Below are positions 29,858 to 29,998 of a stretch of 29,998 nt of DNA, one piece after another. The first letter of the stretch is position 1; every line of letters starts with the position of its first letter. Origin of the DNA: Seison nebaliae (lineage: Eukaryota > Rotifera > Pararotatoria > Seisonacea > Seisonidae); contig JALJEE010002791.1 of the NCBI GenBank assembly GCA_023231475.1, positions 1 through 29,998 of the forward strand, given 5' to 3'. The translations under genes were made by a program, and so were the position numbers. The notes below the pieces were generated by a model. It saw only the letters and a list, made by a program, of their open reading frames with translations. It ran no database searches and was not told the DNA's origin.

Positions 29858-29998
29858 AGAGATAAATACATTTAACTACCTAGTTAGTTTTGTTTGTTTG
29901 TCGTTGAAGAACATTCGGAAAAGAAGAAAGTGCGAACTGTAAAATTAATAAATATTAACATTAAGCCTCAAAATCAAATGGTATGATGATTGATTAAC
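29858..29998. repeat. 141-bp exact terminal direct repeat, right copy
   Basis: Identical to bases 1-141 with no mismatch, ending exactly at the last base. The unique length of the window would be 29857 bp if it is circular. Confidence 0.97.

Noticed and set aside
1-29998. Complete circular or terminally redundant virus genome
   Set aside because: The ends repeat, but every recognised gene is a spliced cellular gene and no capsid, portal, polymerase or other viral hallmark is present.
1-29998. tRNA, rRNA or CRISPR arrays
   Set aside because: No T-loop/anticodon pattern that folds, no rRNA-like conserved strings, and no regular repeat-spacer structure was seen by eye.

Overview
This window is eukaryotic nuclear DNA, most likely from an arthropod and plausibly from an acariform mite. 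The reasons are AT-rich composition, very short GT-AG introns (44-85 bp wherever I could place them), conserved animal housekeeping genes, an ionotropic glutamate receptor, a peritrophin-type secreted protein resembling the dust-mite Der p 23 type, and long Asn/Gln/His homopolymer tracts. The mite assignment is inference. I see no prokaryotic operons, no viral structural genes, no CRISPR array and no convincing tRNA or rRNA.

Layout. At the left (+ strand) is an intronless ISWI chromatin-remodelling ATPase (384-3656), followed by a five-exon AATF/Che-1 ribosome-biogenesis gene (4118-5613). Next comes a 3.9-kb gene-poor stretch with a strong TATA element but no convincing gene. It is followed by a secreted four-exon chitin-binding protein (9533-10429). 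A compact cluster comes next: VPS29 (retromer; minus, three exons) and SNRPA1/U2A' (spliceosome; plus, three exons) are head to head across 365 bp. SNRPA1 is tail to tail, 176 bp away, with a seven-exon kainate-like glutamate receptor gene (minus, 13748-18356).

The right half is looser. It holds a predicted four-exon coiled-coil protein of unknown family (minus, 21960-22995), a two-HMG-box TFAM-like mitochondrial DNA-packaging protein (minus, 25236-25883), an unrecognised two-exon secreted protein (plus, 27182-28009) and a non-LTR retrotransposon reverse-transcriptase fragment. The end carries degenerate ~30-bp repeats and a 12-bp-arm hairpin. Several small ORFs with signal-like N-termini are listed at low confidence.

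The most striking structural fact is that bases 1-141 are identical to bases 29858-29998. A contig closing on itself with exactly 141 bp of overlap is what a de Bruijn assembler using k=141 gives for a circular path. It could mean an extrachromosomal circle, a tandem duplication of a ~29.86-kb unit, or an assembly loop. The cellular gene content argues against a virus.

The genes do not form one pathway. They are unrelated housekeeping functions (chromatin remodelling, ribosome biogenesis, endosomal sorting, splicing, mitochondrial DNA maintenance) mixed with lineage-specific secreted proteins. Exon coordinates were worked out by hand from splice dinucleotides, reading-frame continuity and remembered family sequence patterns. 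No database search or transcript was available.
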